64,000 nucleotides of DNA, taken from contig CM050648.1 of the NCBI GenBank assembly GCA_027574665.1, positions 141,918,175-141,982,174 of the forward strand, given 5' to 3'. Position numbers and translations under genes: made by a program. The notes beneath the pieces were generated by a model, which was given only the letters and a program-made list of their open reading frames with translations, was not told the origin of the DNA and searched no databases. The DNA comes from Rhynochetos jubatus. Lineage: Eukaryota; Chordata; Aves; Eurypygiformes; Rhynochetidae. Position 1 is the first letter of the stretch, and each line of letters begins with the position of its first letter. Shown one piece after another: positions 10,191 to 22,400 of this stretch.

Positions 10191-11450
10191 CTGCAAAAAA
10201 ACCAAAGGCCACAGAGGTTCAGTTGCATTAGAAACCTGAATATTTCCAAAACAGAATCAAATTCTTCATTTCAACCCAAAGAGCAATAACACTGCTAAAC
10301 CAAAACAGGACGTCCTTCAGCCTCTCCTCCAGTAATCGGCATGTACGCGTTATTCAGTCTCACTTTGTGTGTAGGGCATTAGCCTGCAAAAGAAGAATTA
10401 TAAATAAATACTTTTGTGATAAGGGCTGTGGAGGAATAAAGAAAGATAGCTGATAACGCAGGCGAAAGAATGCTCCGAATAAAATAAACGCGTTGCAGTA
10501 TTATACAACTAAAAACCACCATAAGCCAAGCTATTTAAAATTTACACTTAACGATCTGCCCACACCACGGGAAAGGCGTTACACGAGCGAACAACTCCGT
10601 CAGCAGAACTTGTTCGATACTGAGTACTGATTGAGTACGCAGGACAAAACCCATAGTAACTACAGACTATCCAACACATTTAATATTTCCCATGACTTTC
10701 TACTCCATCCGTCTCGCATACACTCAAGCGGTGCTCCTTCAGCATGGGCTTTCCCTGTCCGAGCGGTCACCCCAGGGGCGAACGTGACGCGCAGCCACGC
10801 AGGAACTGGCCGTTTAATCCTGTGAAAAATACGGCGCTTCCAACTATTTAAGCAATTAAGGCGGATTTAATGAGCCCGGTTTAGGATGTGAGTTCTGCAG
10901 GCAATACTGCGTTCCCACTTTAGGTTAACCCCATCCCCTGAAGCATTTTTCCCGCTGACAAGCCGTTTTGGGGCGGGGGGGCGGGTTAGGAGCCACACTA
11001 AACCCCCTCCTGGAAGCCGGGCCGCTAGCTGATGTTTTCTGTGCTTAACACAACCGATCCTGAGGGATTTTTCCCAAAACTCACGCCGGAGGTGGCACAG
11101 GACCGGCCGGACCCTGGCCTGCCCGCAGCGCGGCGCTCCGGGGGGGCGGCCCCGGGACGCTGCTCTGCCCCGGGCGGAGCGGGGAGGGGGGAGCCCCGGC
11201 GGGCGGCGGCCGAGAGCCCGTCCCCGACCTGCCCCGGAACCCCCGGGGGTGACCGGGCACCCCGGGGCTGAGCGCCGGCACCTGCCCGCCGCGAGGAGCC
11301 GCGCTGCCGGGGAGAGGGAGGAGGAGGGGCGGGGGGGGCACAGCGAGCCGTCCCGCTCCACGGCCCCCGGGGAGCACAGGGCCGCGGCCGTGCCGGCGCT
11401 GGCCGTTGGGGCAGCCCGGGGCCCCGCCACCCGCGAGGAAGCAGCCTTAC
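10191..11450 (-). other. CLBA1 presumed intron 1 (5' UTR intron)
   Basis: This lies between the candidate first-exon donor and the exon 1 acceptor. The left part is AT-rich and the right part lies within the CpG island. No coding exon was recognised in it. Confidence 0.4.
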
Positions 11451-11900
11451 CGCCGATCCGGGGCCGCGCCGCCTCCCGGCCAGCGCCCCGGGCCAGCCGC
11501 GCCGGCAGGTCGCCAGGGGCGGGGCCGTTACCGGGCGGGGGGCGTGGCCTAGGTGTGCCGGGGCGCTGCCCGCGCGCCGTTACCGGCAGGGGGCGGGGCC
11601 GCGGCGGGCGCTCGCTTTGGGGACAGCGGAGCCCCCCGCACCCCCGGAGCGTCCATCGCCCGGGCGTGACAGCGGGCCCGATCCCCCGCGGAGCGGCGGG
11701 GACGGAGGAGCATCAGCCCTTCCTCAGCCTCTCGCGGCCGGGTCTGGCTGCAGCCCCGGTCTCTCCCCGGTCTCCCCCGGGTCTCCGTTTTGACAGGTGC
11801 TTCCCCGGTTCTCTGACCTCGCCCCTGGGCCGCGGTCATGGCCGTTGTCTTCACCTGCGTCCCCCCTGGGTTCCAACCGCCCCGCCGTCTTCCAGCCACG
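10960..11900. promoter_or_regulatory. CpG island promoter of CLBA1, possibly bidirectional
   Basis: The stretch is very GC-rich with abundant CG dinucleotides, unlike the AT-rich flanks. GC boxes (GGGGCGGGGCC type) lie near 11515-11527, 11531-11549 and 11589-11601. There is no TATA box. It sits immediately upstream of CLBA1 on the minus strand. Open frames of 100-262 codons here are GC-driven and not genes. In human the neighbour AHNAK2 is transcribed divergently from CLBA1, so a plus-strand start is possible, but I see no plus-strand coding exon. Confidence 0.8.
11446..11520 (-). other. Candidate noncoding first exon end and splice donor of CLBA1
   Basis: On the minus strand, GATCGGCG|GTAAGG puts a strong 5' splice site at 11451/11450 inside the CpG island, just downstream of GC boxes. 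A noncoding exon 1 ending here and joined to the acceptor at 10191 would explain the upstream acceptor. There is no ATG between 11451 and 11520 on this strand, consistent with 5' UTR. A weaker alternative donor (CTGCCG|GTAACG) lies near 11582. Confidence 0.4.
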
Positions 11901-12418
11901 AGCCAACTCCCGCCGTCCAGGGAGGGATGGATTTCAAATCGTGGCGTGATAAAGTATTCACGTTTTCCAGCTGCTGTCTGCGAGCTGGCCAGCTAGGGAT
12001 GTACGCTCTGAAGGTGGTGGTCCGTGTTAGGTTTTGAGAACACCTAAAATACTCGCATGATTATAAAAATCCAGGATACGGACTTAAAAAAAGTGACAAT
12101 CCACCCAGTGATCCAACCTCACAGTAAAATGGTGGGAATTGGCCAGCGACAGCCTCCCAGGATCTCCTCTGCCTCTCTCCCTCCTTGTGCCACACGAGAG
12201 GGTTGTCCCTTCTCCCCACCGAGACTGGGACTTGATCCACTGGCAGGTGGAGCCAGGAGCTGTGGGTCCAGCGGCTGTGGACAGGTCACCCTGCAGCCTG
12301 GGGTGACCACCTCTTCTCGCCCCGCTCTTGAGGGCCGGGGCTGGGGGCAAGAGGCAGTGTGCCAAGGGTGACGGCTCCCACATCAGGGTGGCAGAGGGAA
12401 GAGCGACAAGATCTCAGA
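11901..12418. other. No gene seen (edge of CpG island)
   Basis: Moderately GC-rich sequence between the CpG island and a CR1. Overlapping short open frames occur on both strands, with no domain and no supporting splice structure. Confidence 0.5.
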
Positions 12419-13140
12419 CCGAGAGCAGCCCAGAGGAGGGTTAGGGTTAGGGTACCTGGGGGTACTGGTGGATGAGAAGCTGAACATGAGCCGACAGTGT
12501 GCGCTGGCAGCCCAGAAAGCCAACTGTATCCTGGGCTGTATCAGGAGAAGTGTGGCCAGTGGGCTGAGGGAGGGGATTCTCCCCCTCTTCTCTGCTCTTG
12601 TGAGACCCTACCTGGAATTCTGTGTCCAGCTGTGGGGCCCTTAGTATAGGAAAGATATCGACCAGTTGGAGCGAGTCCAGAGGAGGCCATGGAGATGCTC
12701 AGAGGGCTGGAGCCCCTCTACCATGGGGACAGTCTGAGAGAGTTGGGTTTGTTCAGCCTGGAGAAGGGAAGGCTCCAGGGAAACCTTATTGCAGCCTTCC
12801 AGTAACTGAAGGGGGCCTACAAGGAAGCTGGGGGGGTGGGGGTGGGGTCTTTTTACAAGGGCCTGTAGTGACAGAACAAGGGGTAACAGGTTTAAACTGA
12901 AAGTGGGGAGATTTAGATTAGATATCAGGAAGAAATTCTTCCCAAAGAGGGTGTTGAGGCTCTGGGACAGGTTGCCCAGAGAAGCTGTGGATGCCCCATC
13001 CCTGGAAGTGTTCAAGGCCAGGCTGGATGAGGCTTGGAGCAACCTGGTCTAGTGGAGGGTGTCCCTGCCCATGGCAGGGGGGTTGGAACTGGGTGGCCTT
13101 TAAAGACCCCTCCAACCCAAACCATTCTATGATTCTATGA
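12419..13140 (+). mobile_element. CR1 LINE, 5'-truncated, with intact 3' tail
   Basis: It begins in the late ORF2 region (CCTGGGGGTACTGGTGGATGA, then the [20 protein letters not shown]-like segment) and runs through the 3' UTR to the tail ATTCTATGATTCTATGA at 13122-13140. Same subfamily as the copies at 1-640, 32.4 kb and 42.8 kb. Several frames are needed to read it, so it is dead. No target site duplication was seen, as is normal for CR1. A short telomere-like run replaces the expected sequence near its 5' end. Confidence 0.92.
12438..12452 (+). repeat. Telomere-like run GGGTTAGGGTTAGGG inside CR1
   Basis: Two and a half TTAGGG units sit where sister CR1 copies (for example near 32819-32833) read GAGGAGAAGGACTTGGGGGT. 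It could have arisen by local slippage or point change, or by a telomerase-linked repair event. Confidence 0.8.
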
Positions 13141-16100
13141 AAACTTCCCAGCCTCCCTGTCCTTGGGGCTGGGTTTAACATCTGGGCTGTCCCAAGCAGT
13201 TGGGACAGTTGTAAAAGCAAGGAAAAAGGTTTTCTGGAACAAGACCCAAAGTAAAAGCATTTTCTAGGCATCACAGTACATATGTTTTTCAGCCCAGGCA
13301 CAGATACGTGCACTCCCCTCCCACGCATCTGACTCGTGTTCCAGGCTGTAGTGCTTTATCTGAGGGTGAGAGGCTGAATGTGGGAGCGATGCCCAGACGC
13401 AGAGCCAAAGAAACTTCATTGGCACGTTTCTGAAAGGTTTTTTACTTTGTTTTCTTTCTGCTTGGAAGCAGTTTCTTACCCTCCGTGGCCATCCCGCGGC
13501 AGCCTGCAGCTCTGAGGATATCCAACCAGCTTAGTGAGACTGTGATTCAGCCCCAAAGTGTCTGATGCTTGTTGGGATAGCGTCATCATCCTGTGCTGAC
13601 AGGATCTCTGGAGCTCCAGCTCTCCTTTCCATTTTGAAGGAAGCTCAGCTTTTTTTTTTAACTACTAAGATTGTTTTGCACAGCTTTACATTTTCACCTT
13701 TGTCTTCTCGAAGGAAAAGACCATGCAGAGGCTGAGATGCTCCTCCCCATACCAGCCTTTGCATCTGTAAAGGAAGGGGTGTGTGGGTTGTGCAAACCTA
13801 CCTCTGCCCTGCCTCGTTCACGACGTCTTTGCAGTTGTGCAAAGAGGGCGGTGGGAGAGCTGGTGAGCATCCGAACCCAGAAGCTGCCCCAGGTATTAGA
13901 AACCTCAGTGTAGGAACAGAAAAAGCTGTGGTGCCTTCTCAGGGTAAAATCAGTAACTTCATGAAGGACTTGCCACATAACAGGGTGTTGTTTATTTCTC
14001 TCTTACAACCCACCTTGGGAAAACCTGTTGCTAACCCCTATTCCCTGCAGAGGAAGCAATCGGCTGCACGATCTTCTGGATGTACCTACAGCTGCCTCTG
14101 CTAGCAGGCAAATGCAGCTGAAAACCCACAGAATCACCCCAATAAAGCCTGCACTGGTGCGTTTTGGTCAGATTTTCAAATCAGAAGGAGTCAGCATGAG
14201 GTACGGCCACCCTGCAAGTGGATGTCACCTGCCCTCGTCTGAATTCACTTCTCTTGACTCAGCCCGGCTGAGTGTGACAGCTGGTGCTGAGGTCCCCAAT
14301 TCCTGTGTTAAATGACACCCCCTCATAGACTGACTGGTTTAAGTTAAAAGCATTATCACAGTTGAATTAAGAGTTTACCTCTCTGAAGGATATTGGGGAG
14401 AAAAACAAGTTTTCTGTTTGGAGGATAAGTCTTATGGTTCTGTCTGCCCTATAACAGGCCCTGGGATTTACCCCATAATCACCACATTAAATCAATAATG
14501 TCTTTATGAACTATCACTTTCATTAAAAAAAAAATAACCCAGTCTTTATTTAAAAGGTATATATGCCAAAAGCTTCTAACATGGACTATAAGTTTATATT
14601 CAGACACTTAAATACACGCGTGTACTAGAGCAGAACCTCACTACTCAAAAACTCACCATCACAAGCTGAATTGACTGATCCCTCATCTGCAGCTGCTATT
14701 GCTGCTCCTGCCACCATTCCTACTGGAAAATTATTTGAGTTTAGTACACATATTCAAGAATTATTCCTTTTTTTTTTTTTTTATTTTGTCTTTTGGAATA
14801 CTACCAATTTGCAGTGAAAAAAAAAACCCTCAATAGAATAACTGAAAAGTGTTTACTTTCACAGCAAATCAGCACCACACTGCTGTAACACGAATTCTTT
14901 CTCATTTGTGAATGATCTGGTCCCGAATTATTGACTTCAGCCATTTCCTTGTAAATGACCAGTGTGACATAAACATTTTTTTTCTTCATTCATTTTCTCT
15001 TTTGGGAAAAAAACATAAAAAAGCAGAACCTTTGTATGCAGATTTTTTTTTCTTCAAACTGAAGCATTAAACAAGATTAGTTTGCTATTTCAATGACTGA
15101 AATATTTTCTCTAAATCATATCAAACTTTTGGATATCTTTTCAGAAAGCATAAGTTACATTTAGCTGAACTGGCTTAAAAATTAGAAAGTGAGAATAAAT
15201 ATGTTTTCAGAAGCTGATAAATAATTCTGATTGACTCAAAGCATCTTTTCATTAAATGAGCTGTCTTTTCAGCACAAGAGCAGCATTTTTTTCTCATCAT
15301 AAGCATCCAGATTTTAAAAGTACTGGACATCAGCAATTCTTTCATTTCAGCAGTAATAGTGCTCAGCCTTTTGAAAACCATGGCAGATATCAGCTCTAAA
15401 GACTGATTTAATTGACTAGCTATGGCTTAAATTTGAAAATGTGGTTGATTATTCTGTTAAACTCCCTCTGGGAGGCACAGTGTTTTTTGCCATACCTTCC
15501 AGCTTTGCTTTGCTCTTGGTACGGCCAGTGCAAAATGCCAATAAAATCGTGTGTCTTTTTCTTGAGTTAGAAATGAGAACAGCAGCACTTCAGGAAAAAC
15601 TTTACCTGTCCCCCGTGCACGATGGGTGGAGATCTCCTGGACCCCTGTGAAATATTGCTCTGTGTGCTACACCAGTGGGATGGGGGTCATTGGCACCAAT
15701 AAATCACCCGCAGCAGTTAGTGCCTGGGCTGAAAGATGAACCAGAATCTTTCCAACAGCAGATGGCAGCTCTCCCTTGTCTCTCTTGTGTGCACACAATG
15801 CTGATACTTCCCTTGCGCAGGGGGAGTAATTCATCCCGCTACACACTACATTAACAAGGCATTGGTCCTCCTGCTTTATGTGCAGGCCACAGAAAAGCCG
15901 TTTCCCCGGACCTCTGCACTGATGGGCTGCCAGTGTAGAAAGACTGACCCATAAGAAAGGCAACATCCTTTACCAGAAGGCGTAAGATGTACCTTAAGTC
16001 CCTCTCTTCTCTCAGATGTAGAAGGTAAGGGAGCTGTAATCCATCTCTCAAAAAAGCTAGATGTGCAAGAGACATACGCGCTCTGGGTTCATTGTCTGCC

Positions 16101-18382
16101 TTTAGTGCTTTTGTCCAGCCCAGCAGGGTGGTTTGGAAACTAAGCCAGCCCTTGCTTCTATGGCTAGTCTGGTTCTCGGAGTGATTCTGAGGAGCAAAAA
16201 TCAGGTGTCTTTTGGGAAAAGGCAGTGAAATGCCATTTCACTCTGGCACTTTGTGGTAACATCGTCTTCCAAATCCTTATGTGGGCTGCACTGCTTTAAG
16301 ATCCCGCAGCATGTTACATAGCACATGTGCCAAAAGAAGACTCTCAAACCATTCAGCGCTCCCACAAGATCCTGAAGAGGTTCTTGAGCTATATGTAAAG
16401 GGCCAAGTGCCATAGCATCTGCCAGCCTTCAACTCTTTGCCACCACTCCATCATCCACCGACACTTCTTGCTTGAAATCCTTCCTGTCTTCAGCTGCTTT
16501 CCCTTCTGTTGTCAATCCCACTTGCTGAACCCCTCATTTCTTTTATCAGATCTTTTTCTTACTACCCATTTGCCAATGGTTCTGTCTTCTGCCTTTAGCC
16601 TTCTGAAAACTTAAGAGTTGCGACTTGGGCCCCTTCTGGAAGTCGTAACGTTTGTTTGTTATTCCATGAGAGGGACATGAGAGGGACAAAGGTTTCCTGG
16701 GTAGCAGAATAACTTGGTGGCAGAAGTAGGAGGTTGCCACTGCTATGAGAGCACTGGAAAGCGATAGTCCACAGATTTCAGGAGAATAAGGGTGATCCTC
16801 TTCACGTGCCATTACATGTCATTGAGAGCATGGCAGACATGGCCCCACAGCGGTGCGGCTCCCTCCGGAGTCACCACGCTGCTCCCCGAACATGCATCCC
16901 GCAGGCAGGCCTGCAGCAGGATCCAGCAGAGGAGGGAGTTCAGCACCTTCCAGTGACTGGTGCGTGAGCCCAGTCCTCGGAGACAATGTAATTGCACCAA
17001 ATCATTTGCTCCTGCAGGCATAGCCAACAGTCATCTAAAGGTTTCGCTTCTCATGATCCACCTGGCCAAGGAAAGGCTCTTCAAAGCAGACAATTACATG
17101 TCTTGAGCTCTGAAACCTCCAACTCATGCTTCTCTTACTGCTGTTTTCTTCTCCACTTAAATCTCTCCTTGCCCTGAGCGCAGTCAGAGCAGAAAAACTA
17201 GGGGCCTATCTTCTCCTTACAGTATCCCTTCCTAACGCAGGTGAAAGTGGACCCTGGACATGGAAAGCAGCTCCCTGGACCTGCTAGAGCTTGTAGAAGG
17301 ATGCGACATACCCCACATCTTCAAAAAGGTGGTTGTTTAAGTGTATGGCAGCAGTGTGTGGTACCACACCTGAGTTGTGCTCGGTGCTTCAGTCACTCAC
17401 CTATACCTGCTCCTTGCTCTGTGATAATTTCCCATTAAGCTAACGTTCTGTGTCGCTTTTTCTGACGATCATTCAAAATCAACATATACTGCACTGAGTA
17501 TAAATCCAACAGCCTCTGCAGCCCACATGGGGTTTTCAGATACGTAGACATTAATTAACTGAAAGCGTGCCTTGTCATTTTTGCCAGGTCCCTGCATGCG
17601 CTGTAAACCGAGTCCTGATCGCTGCAGTCTGCAGCTCACTAATCCTCTGTTTTAATGCCTGATTAGGTCCCAAATCCATTATCGTTAGGGAGATGTGGGT
17701 GTGGGGAGGGTAGGAGGATTTCATCCTCTTGACTGAGAGTTAAGCTGCTAGAGGTACACCCGACTGCTGCTGTACCAGTGTATTAATTAGCTTGCCTGGA
17801 AATTTCGTGGGTGCTGTTCAGCGAGGTTGTTGAAAGGTCAGACACTCCATTAGAAGGGTTGTGCTTCAATTCTAAGTCATAGCACTTGTCACTTAACAAA
17901 CCTGTGGGGAAAAAAAGGAAGATCAGATAAAGCATTAGCACAAAAATATTTTTAAAAACTCGAGTCCCCACTTCATCATTTGAAAGAACACAGGATCATG
18001 GCGATTAGCATCTTTGTAGCTCCTTAATTGCAAGGATCTCGCTTCTTCATTCTCCAAGTGAGCTTCACAAGGGTTCCAAGGTAGGTGGAGTAGTGGTCAC
18101 CCCTGCACTTTGAACAGAATTAAAGATAGATTAAGTTATCTCCCCAGGTCCTCGTGGATGTCTCTATGTCCCAAACTCTGTGAAATGAAATTAATCACCA
18201 GTAAAGATGTCATTTCATTGCTTAAAGTGTAGCACTGCAATATGAATGAAAAATACCTTCCAGCCTTGTAAGAAAAAACTCATGGAACTGAACGGCAAAA
18301 AGGCAGAATTTGTGTGAGTTTTGCATATGTGCACAGTCACCTGCCTTTCCTGCTGGATGGTACCACGGTGTGACTGGTACAG
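13141..18382. other. No gene seen
   Basis: About 5.2 kb of single-copy-looking DNA. It contains a T15 run at 14768-14782 and a short tandem ATGAGAGGGAC duplication near 16665-16686. Open frames are all short and none shows a family match or conserved motif. Confidence 0.5.
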
Positions 18383-19465
18383 TGCGGTGGGTTGACCCAG
18401 GCTGGAGGCATGGTGCCCACCAAGCACCTCTAGCACTCTCTCCTTCTCAGATGGACAGTCGAGAGAAAATACAGTGAAGGGCTTGTGGCTTGAGATGAGG
18501 GCAGGGAGAGATCATTCAGCAATTATCATCACAGGCAAAACAGACTCAGCTTGGGGAAAAAATTAATTTAATTTATCATCAATCAAAATCAGAGTAAAAA
18601 GAAAACTAAACCCAAATATTAAAACACCTTCCCCCACCTCTCCCTTCTGGGCTCAGATTCACTCCTGTTTTTCTCTATCTCCCCCCTCAAGGTGACTGGG
18701 GGGGGACAGTGAATGGGGGTTGTGGTCAGTCCATCACACCTTGGCTCTGCCGCTCCTTCCTCTATAGCAGAGGATCCTCACACACTTCTCTGCTCCAGTG
18801 TGGGGTTTCTCCCACGGGAGACAGTCCTCCACCAACTTCTCCACTGTGAGTCCTTCCCACGGGCTGCAGTTCTTCATGAACTGCTCCAGCATGGGTCCCC
18901 CCCCATGGGGTGCCATCCTTCTGGAGCAGTCTGCTCCAGCCAAGGTACCACGGGGTCACGAGTCCTGCCAGCAAACCTGCTCCAGCCTGGGCTCCTCTCT
19001 CCATGGGGCCACAGGTCCTGCCAGGAGCCAGCTCCAGCACGGGCTGCCCACGGGGTCACAGCCCGCTTTGGGCATCCCCCTGCTCTGGCGTGGGGTCCTC
19101 CCCAGGCTGCAGGTGGGTCTGTGCCTCACCGTGACCCTCCGTGGCTACAGGGCACAGCCAGCCTCACCATGGGCTGCCCGGGAATCTCTGCTCCAGTGCC
19201 TGGAGCACCTCCTGCCCCCATTCTCCACTGACCTTGGGGTCTGCAGAGCTGTTCCTTTCATGTCTTGCCCCCTCTCTGTCTGCAAAAATCCCTTCTCTGT
19301 TTTTTTCCCTTAATAAACATGTTATCACAGAGGTGTTATGGCTGCTTGCCCTTGGCCAGCAGAGGGTCCTATCAGACACAGGGAAGCTTCTAGCAGTTTT
19401 TCACAGAAGCCACTCCTGTAGCCCCCCAGCTACCAAACCCTTGCTATGCAGACATACAGACAACA
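18383..19465 (-). mobile_element. Solo LTR of an avian endogenous retrovirus (fossil)
   Basis: The element starts TGCGGTGGGTTGACCC and ends near 19454-19465 in CA. It carries the tandem 'GCTCCAGC.TGGG' degenerate blocks typical of this LTR family, which I recognise as abundant in neoavian genomes. On the minus strand the poly-A region AATAAATTAAATTAA lies at the low-coordinate end. Short direct repeats flank it (TACAG at 18378-18382 and 19455-19459, or ACAG if the end is a few bases further on), consistent with a 4-5 bp target duplication. No internal region is attached, so it is a solo LTR left by recombination. Apparently complete in length; moderately old. Long open frames over it have no meaning. 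Confidence 0.85.
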
Positions 19466-22400
19466 GGAAAAGGCTTAGCTATAAAATAAAAGGGGTGATA
19501 ATTTCTGAAGCTGAAGTCAACTGCCAGCTAAACTTTCAAACCCTGACTGTGCCTGCTCTTACCCAGGAGCTGGGAATGTGCCTGTCTTGGACCTGTCACT
19601 CAGCTTGAAGGTAGGACACACGTGTCTCATAGCCAGATGAGCCAAGAAGTGCCCAAGGCATTAGGGCAGCACGGGGGGCAGGTGCCAGCCTGGGAAGTGA
19701 AGTAAAGTGATGGCACTGGGCTGCGGGTGAGCCCAAAGCTACCAGCTGGAGGGTCTGTGGGAACAAGACCTTCTCTCCCACCTTTGCTGCGAACATCCTA
19801 TGTGTGCTCTGGGCTCATCTCTCCCCATCACAGCTAAAAGTAGAGTCTGGACCACATGCTGTCAGCTGTTGGAGAAGCATGCGTACGGCATACGGGCTGC
19901 ACTGCAGCCTCATTCAACCATCTCCTTGAGCCGTGTTTCCAGAGGCTCTTTGCAGCGTGCAGCTAGTGAGAAGGCAGGCTCTAACCTCATTTTGTCTATA
20001 ATGCAAGCGGTAGACTAAATACAGCTAAACGGATCACCCGGTGGCTGTTGTTGAAAAGAGGGAGCTGTTTAAACCCACCAGGTCAGAGCTAATGGTCAGG
20101 AGTGGGGTGGGGAAGGCAACGGCTCTCCAGATCCCAGTGTCACACCACAAACATAAGGATGGAGATTTACAGAATCAAAAGAGGGCAGGCAAGAGAACAC
20201 AACCGATTCCTCCTGTGCCAACCACGCTGAAGCTGGACGAGGGCAGCCTGTGTTTTGTCCAATGGTTTATATCACTCCACTGCTGAGGTCACGTTTCCGA
20301 GAGCAGAACACATCAGCTGTAAAAGCAGGAAAACTCTGCTGCGGTGATGGGATCTGGCCTGGAAAGTCAAAGTTTGGGTCTAGATCCAAACTCTCCCCAA
20401 ACACCCAAGGACTCACATGTTATGTTTTTAGATTGTGTTCATTTCTATTTATGGTAAAAACCACACCAAAAAAAGCTCAGCCCGCGTCTATCAGCAGCCG
20501 ACTTAGGCTTCTTTATGGCAAATGAGCCTGGCAGGGCTCTGAGGAATATTAGCATAGGGTTGCAATTAGCGATGAGCATCATGCCACACACGTTCTACAC
20601 AGAAGGAAACAGTTGCAGTAAAAGGCTGTTCAAGCCAGGCAACATCAAAGCATGCAGTTCGCGTAAATTAGTAATGCAGCAAAATATAAACTCTAGATGC
20701 AGAGACACACCAATAGTTTATTTTTAAAAAATGCTCTTGTTGAGAAGTTTGGTCACACTTTATATTATTTTTCCATTTTAGGTATTTTATAAAAGGGCAC
20801 TAATTTATTATTAGCTTGAATACAGACGTGATTTATATGGGTATGAATGTGTCAGGGAAGAACCTGAGTTATGTGGATATGAACATGTCAAGGAGAGGCA
20901 TTTTGTTAACTAAAACACTCTTTAAAAGTAAATTTACTGAGCTATTAAATGATATAAAACAGTTAACCATGTGTTAGCCTGTCTGTCTATTCACCACTTG
21001 CTATCTAATTATAACCTATTGATGCTTTATAAGCTGTTGAGGAGGAGAACCTTGCAGAATAAGGTGACTTGAAAACCTCAGAATTTTGAGTTTATAGCTA
21101 ACACCTGGATGTTGTTCTCCCTACAGCCAGTGGGATCGGTTCATTAGCTCTACTTGGATAAAAGATTGGATCTGCTCTTTTAAAATAATGACACCAAAGA
21201 TTCTATATTTAAAGCAATTTATATGGAGAGGCTGGTTGGCAAAAATATTCTGAATACAGAGAGGACTGAACTGAATATAGTAGGGTAACTTCAGTAATTT
21301 AGATATTTTCCTTGTTTAATTTTTAATGTATTAATTTTGTATTTCTATACAGCATCTTTCAACACAGAAGTACTAGGCTAAATTTAGTTCCAGTTAATGC
21401 AAGCTCCAGTAGGTAAGTAAGGGCCACGAACGCATTTGACAACGTCTGCGTGAAGCGCTGCCCAAAGCACCTTCTTGCAGAGAATCCCAAACGGAGGGTC
21501 AGAAGCCAATGACATCAGATGGCAAATGCGTGCCGTCAGCACACCTGGATCAGCACATCATGACAGCATCTGCTGCAAGGGGTCCTTCTGAGCCACACTC
21601 AGGTTCCAAGCTGCTGTTTTCCAGGCAGAAGCCTCATGGAGGACAGCAGTGTAATTTTCCTAGCCCTCGGCTGAGGTGTACTGTGTGTGTTATCCTGTTT
21701 TCTGTACTCCCCCAGTGGGGCAAATTATGTCTAGAAAACCTCATTGCAGGACTGCTGAATATTTGAAAGGCCGTTCATGAAGTGGGAAAAGCAGTGAAGC
21801 AGAGCCTGTAATATAGGAAAAAACGGCCGGGGTGGTTCCACAGGTTGTAAATGATCTTCAGTGCTGGCAAGGGAAATGTCAGGTTATCCAGAGATCCACG
21901 GCAGTGGGAGCTCTGAGCAGCAGCGGCTGAGCCATTGCTACGCTCCAGCAGCTCTTGGGCTGCGCTGCAGCTTTGCAGTGAACACTTTGTGCCATGCAAG
22001 TGGATGCCAAGGCTGACTGCTGCTCCTTTTGCAGCAGGAAAAAGGAACAGGCCCTCCTGACACCACACTCTACACCCAAATGGACAGTTGGGCACCTACT
22101 GTCCACCCTGTAAGTCCACCCAGGATGTTTGCTGGAGACAACATTCATGTTGTCCACTCTTGGTAGCGGCCAGGCATGATGAGAAGTGCAGGCTCAGATC
22201 TGTTTTCAGCTGGCAGTGCAGGTGAGAGAGGCTAACCCTCTTGTCCTGTAAGTCAAATGCCAAAACTTGCCAGTCTTATGTCACAGGCATCCAAAGAGCT
22301 GGTGGGGCTCCAGCAGCTATCCCTCCATCCCACGGATAAACTGAACAAGGTTTGGGTTGGTACTGGGCAGCCTGGTTAGTTCAGTTTCAGCATGCATATT

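Noticed and set aside
11249-12037. 262-codon open frame on the plus strand in the CpG island
   Set aside because: Pro/Arg/Gly-rich composition and equal-length frames on the other strand show it is driven by GC content; no domain.
18713-19608. Open frames of 155-172 codons on both strands
   Set aside because: They lie over a solo LTR with tandem degenerate repeats; not genes.
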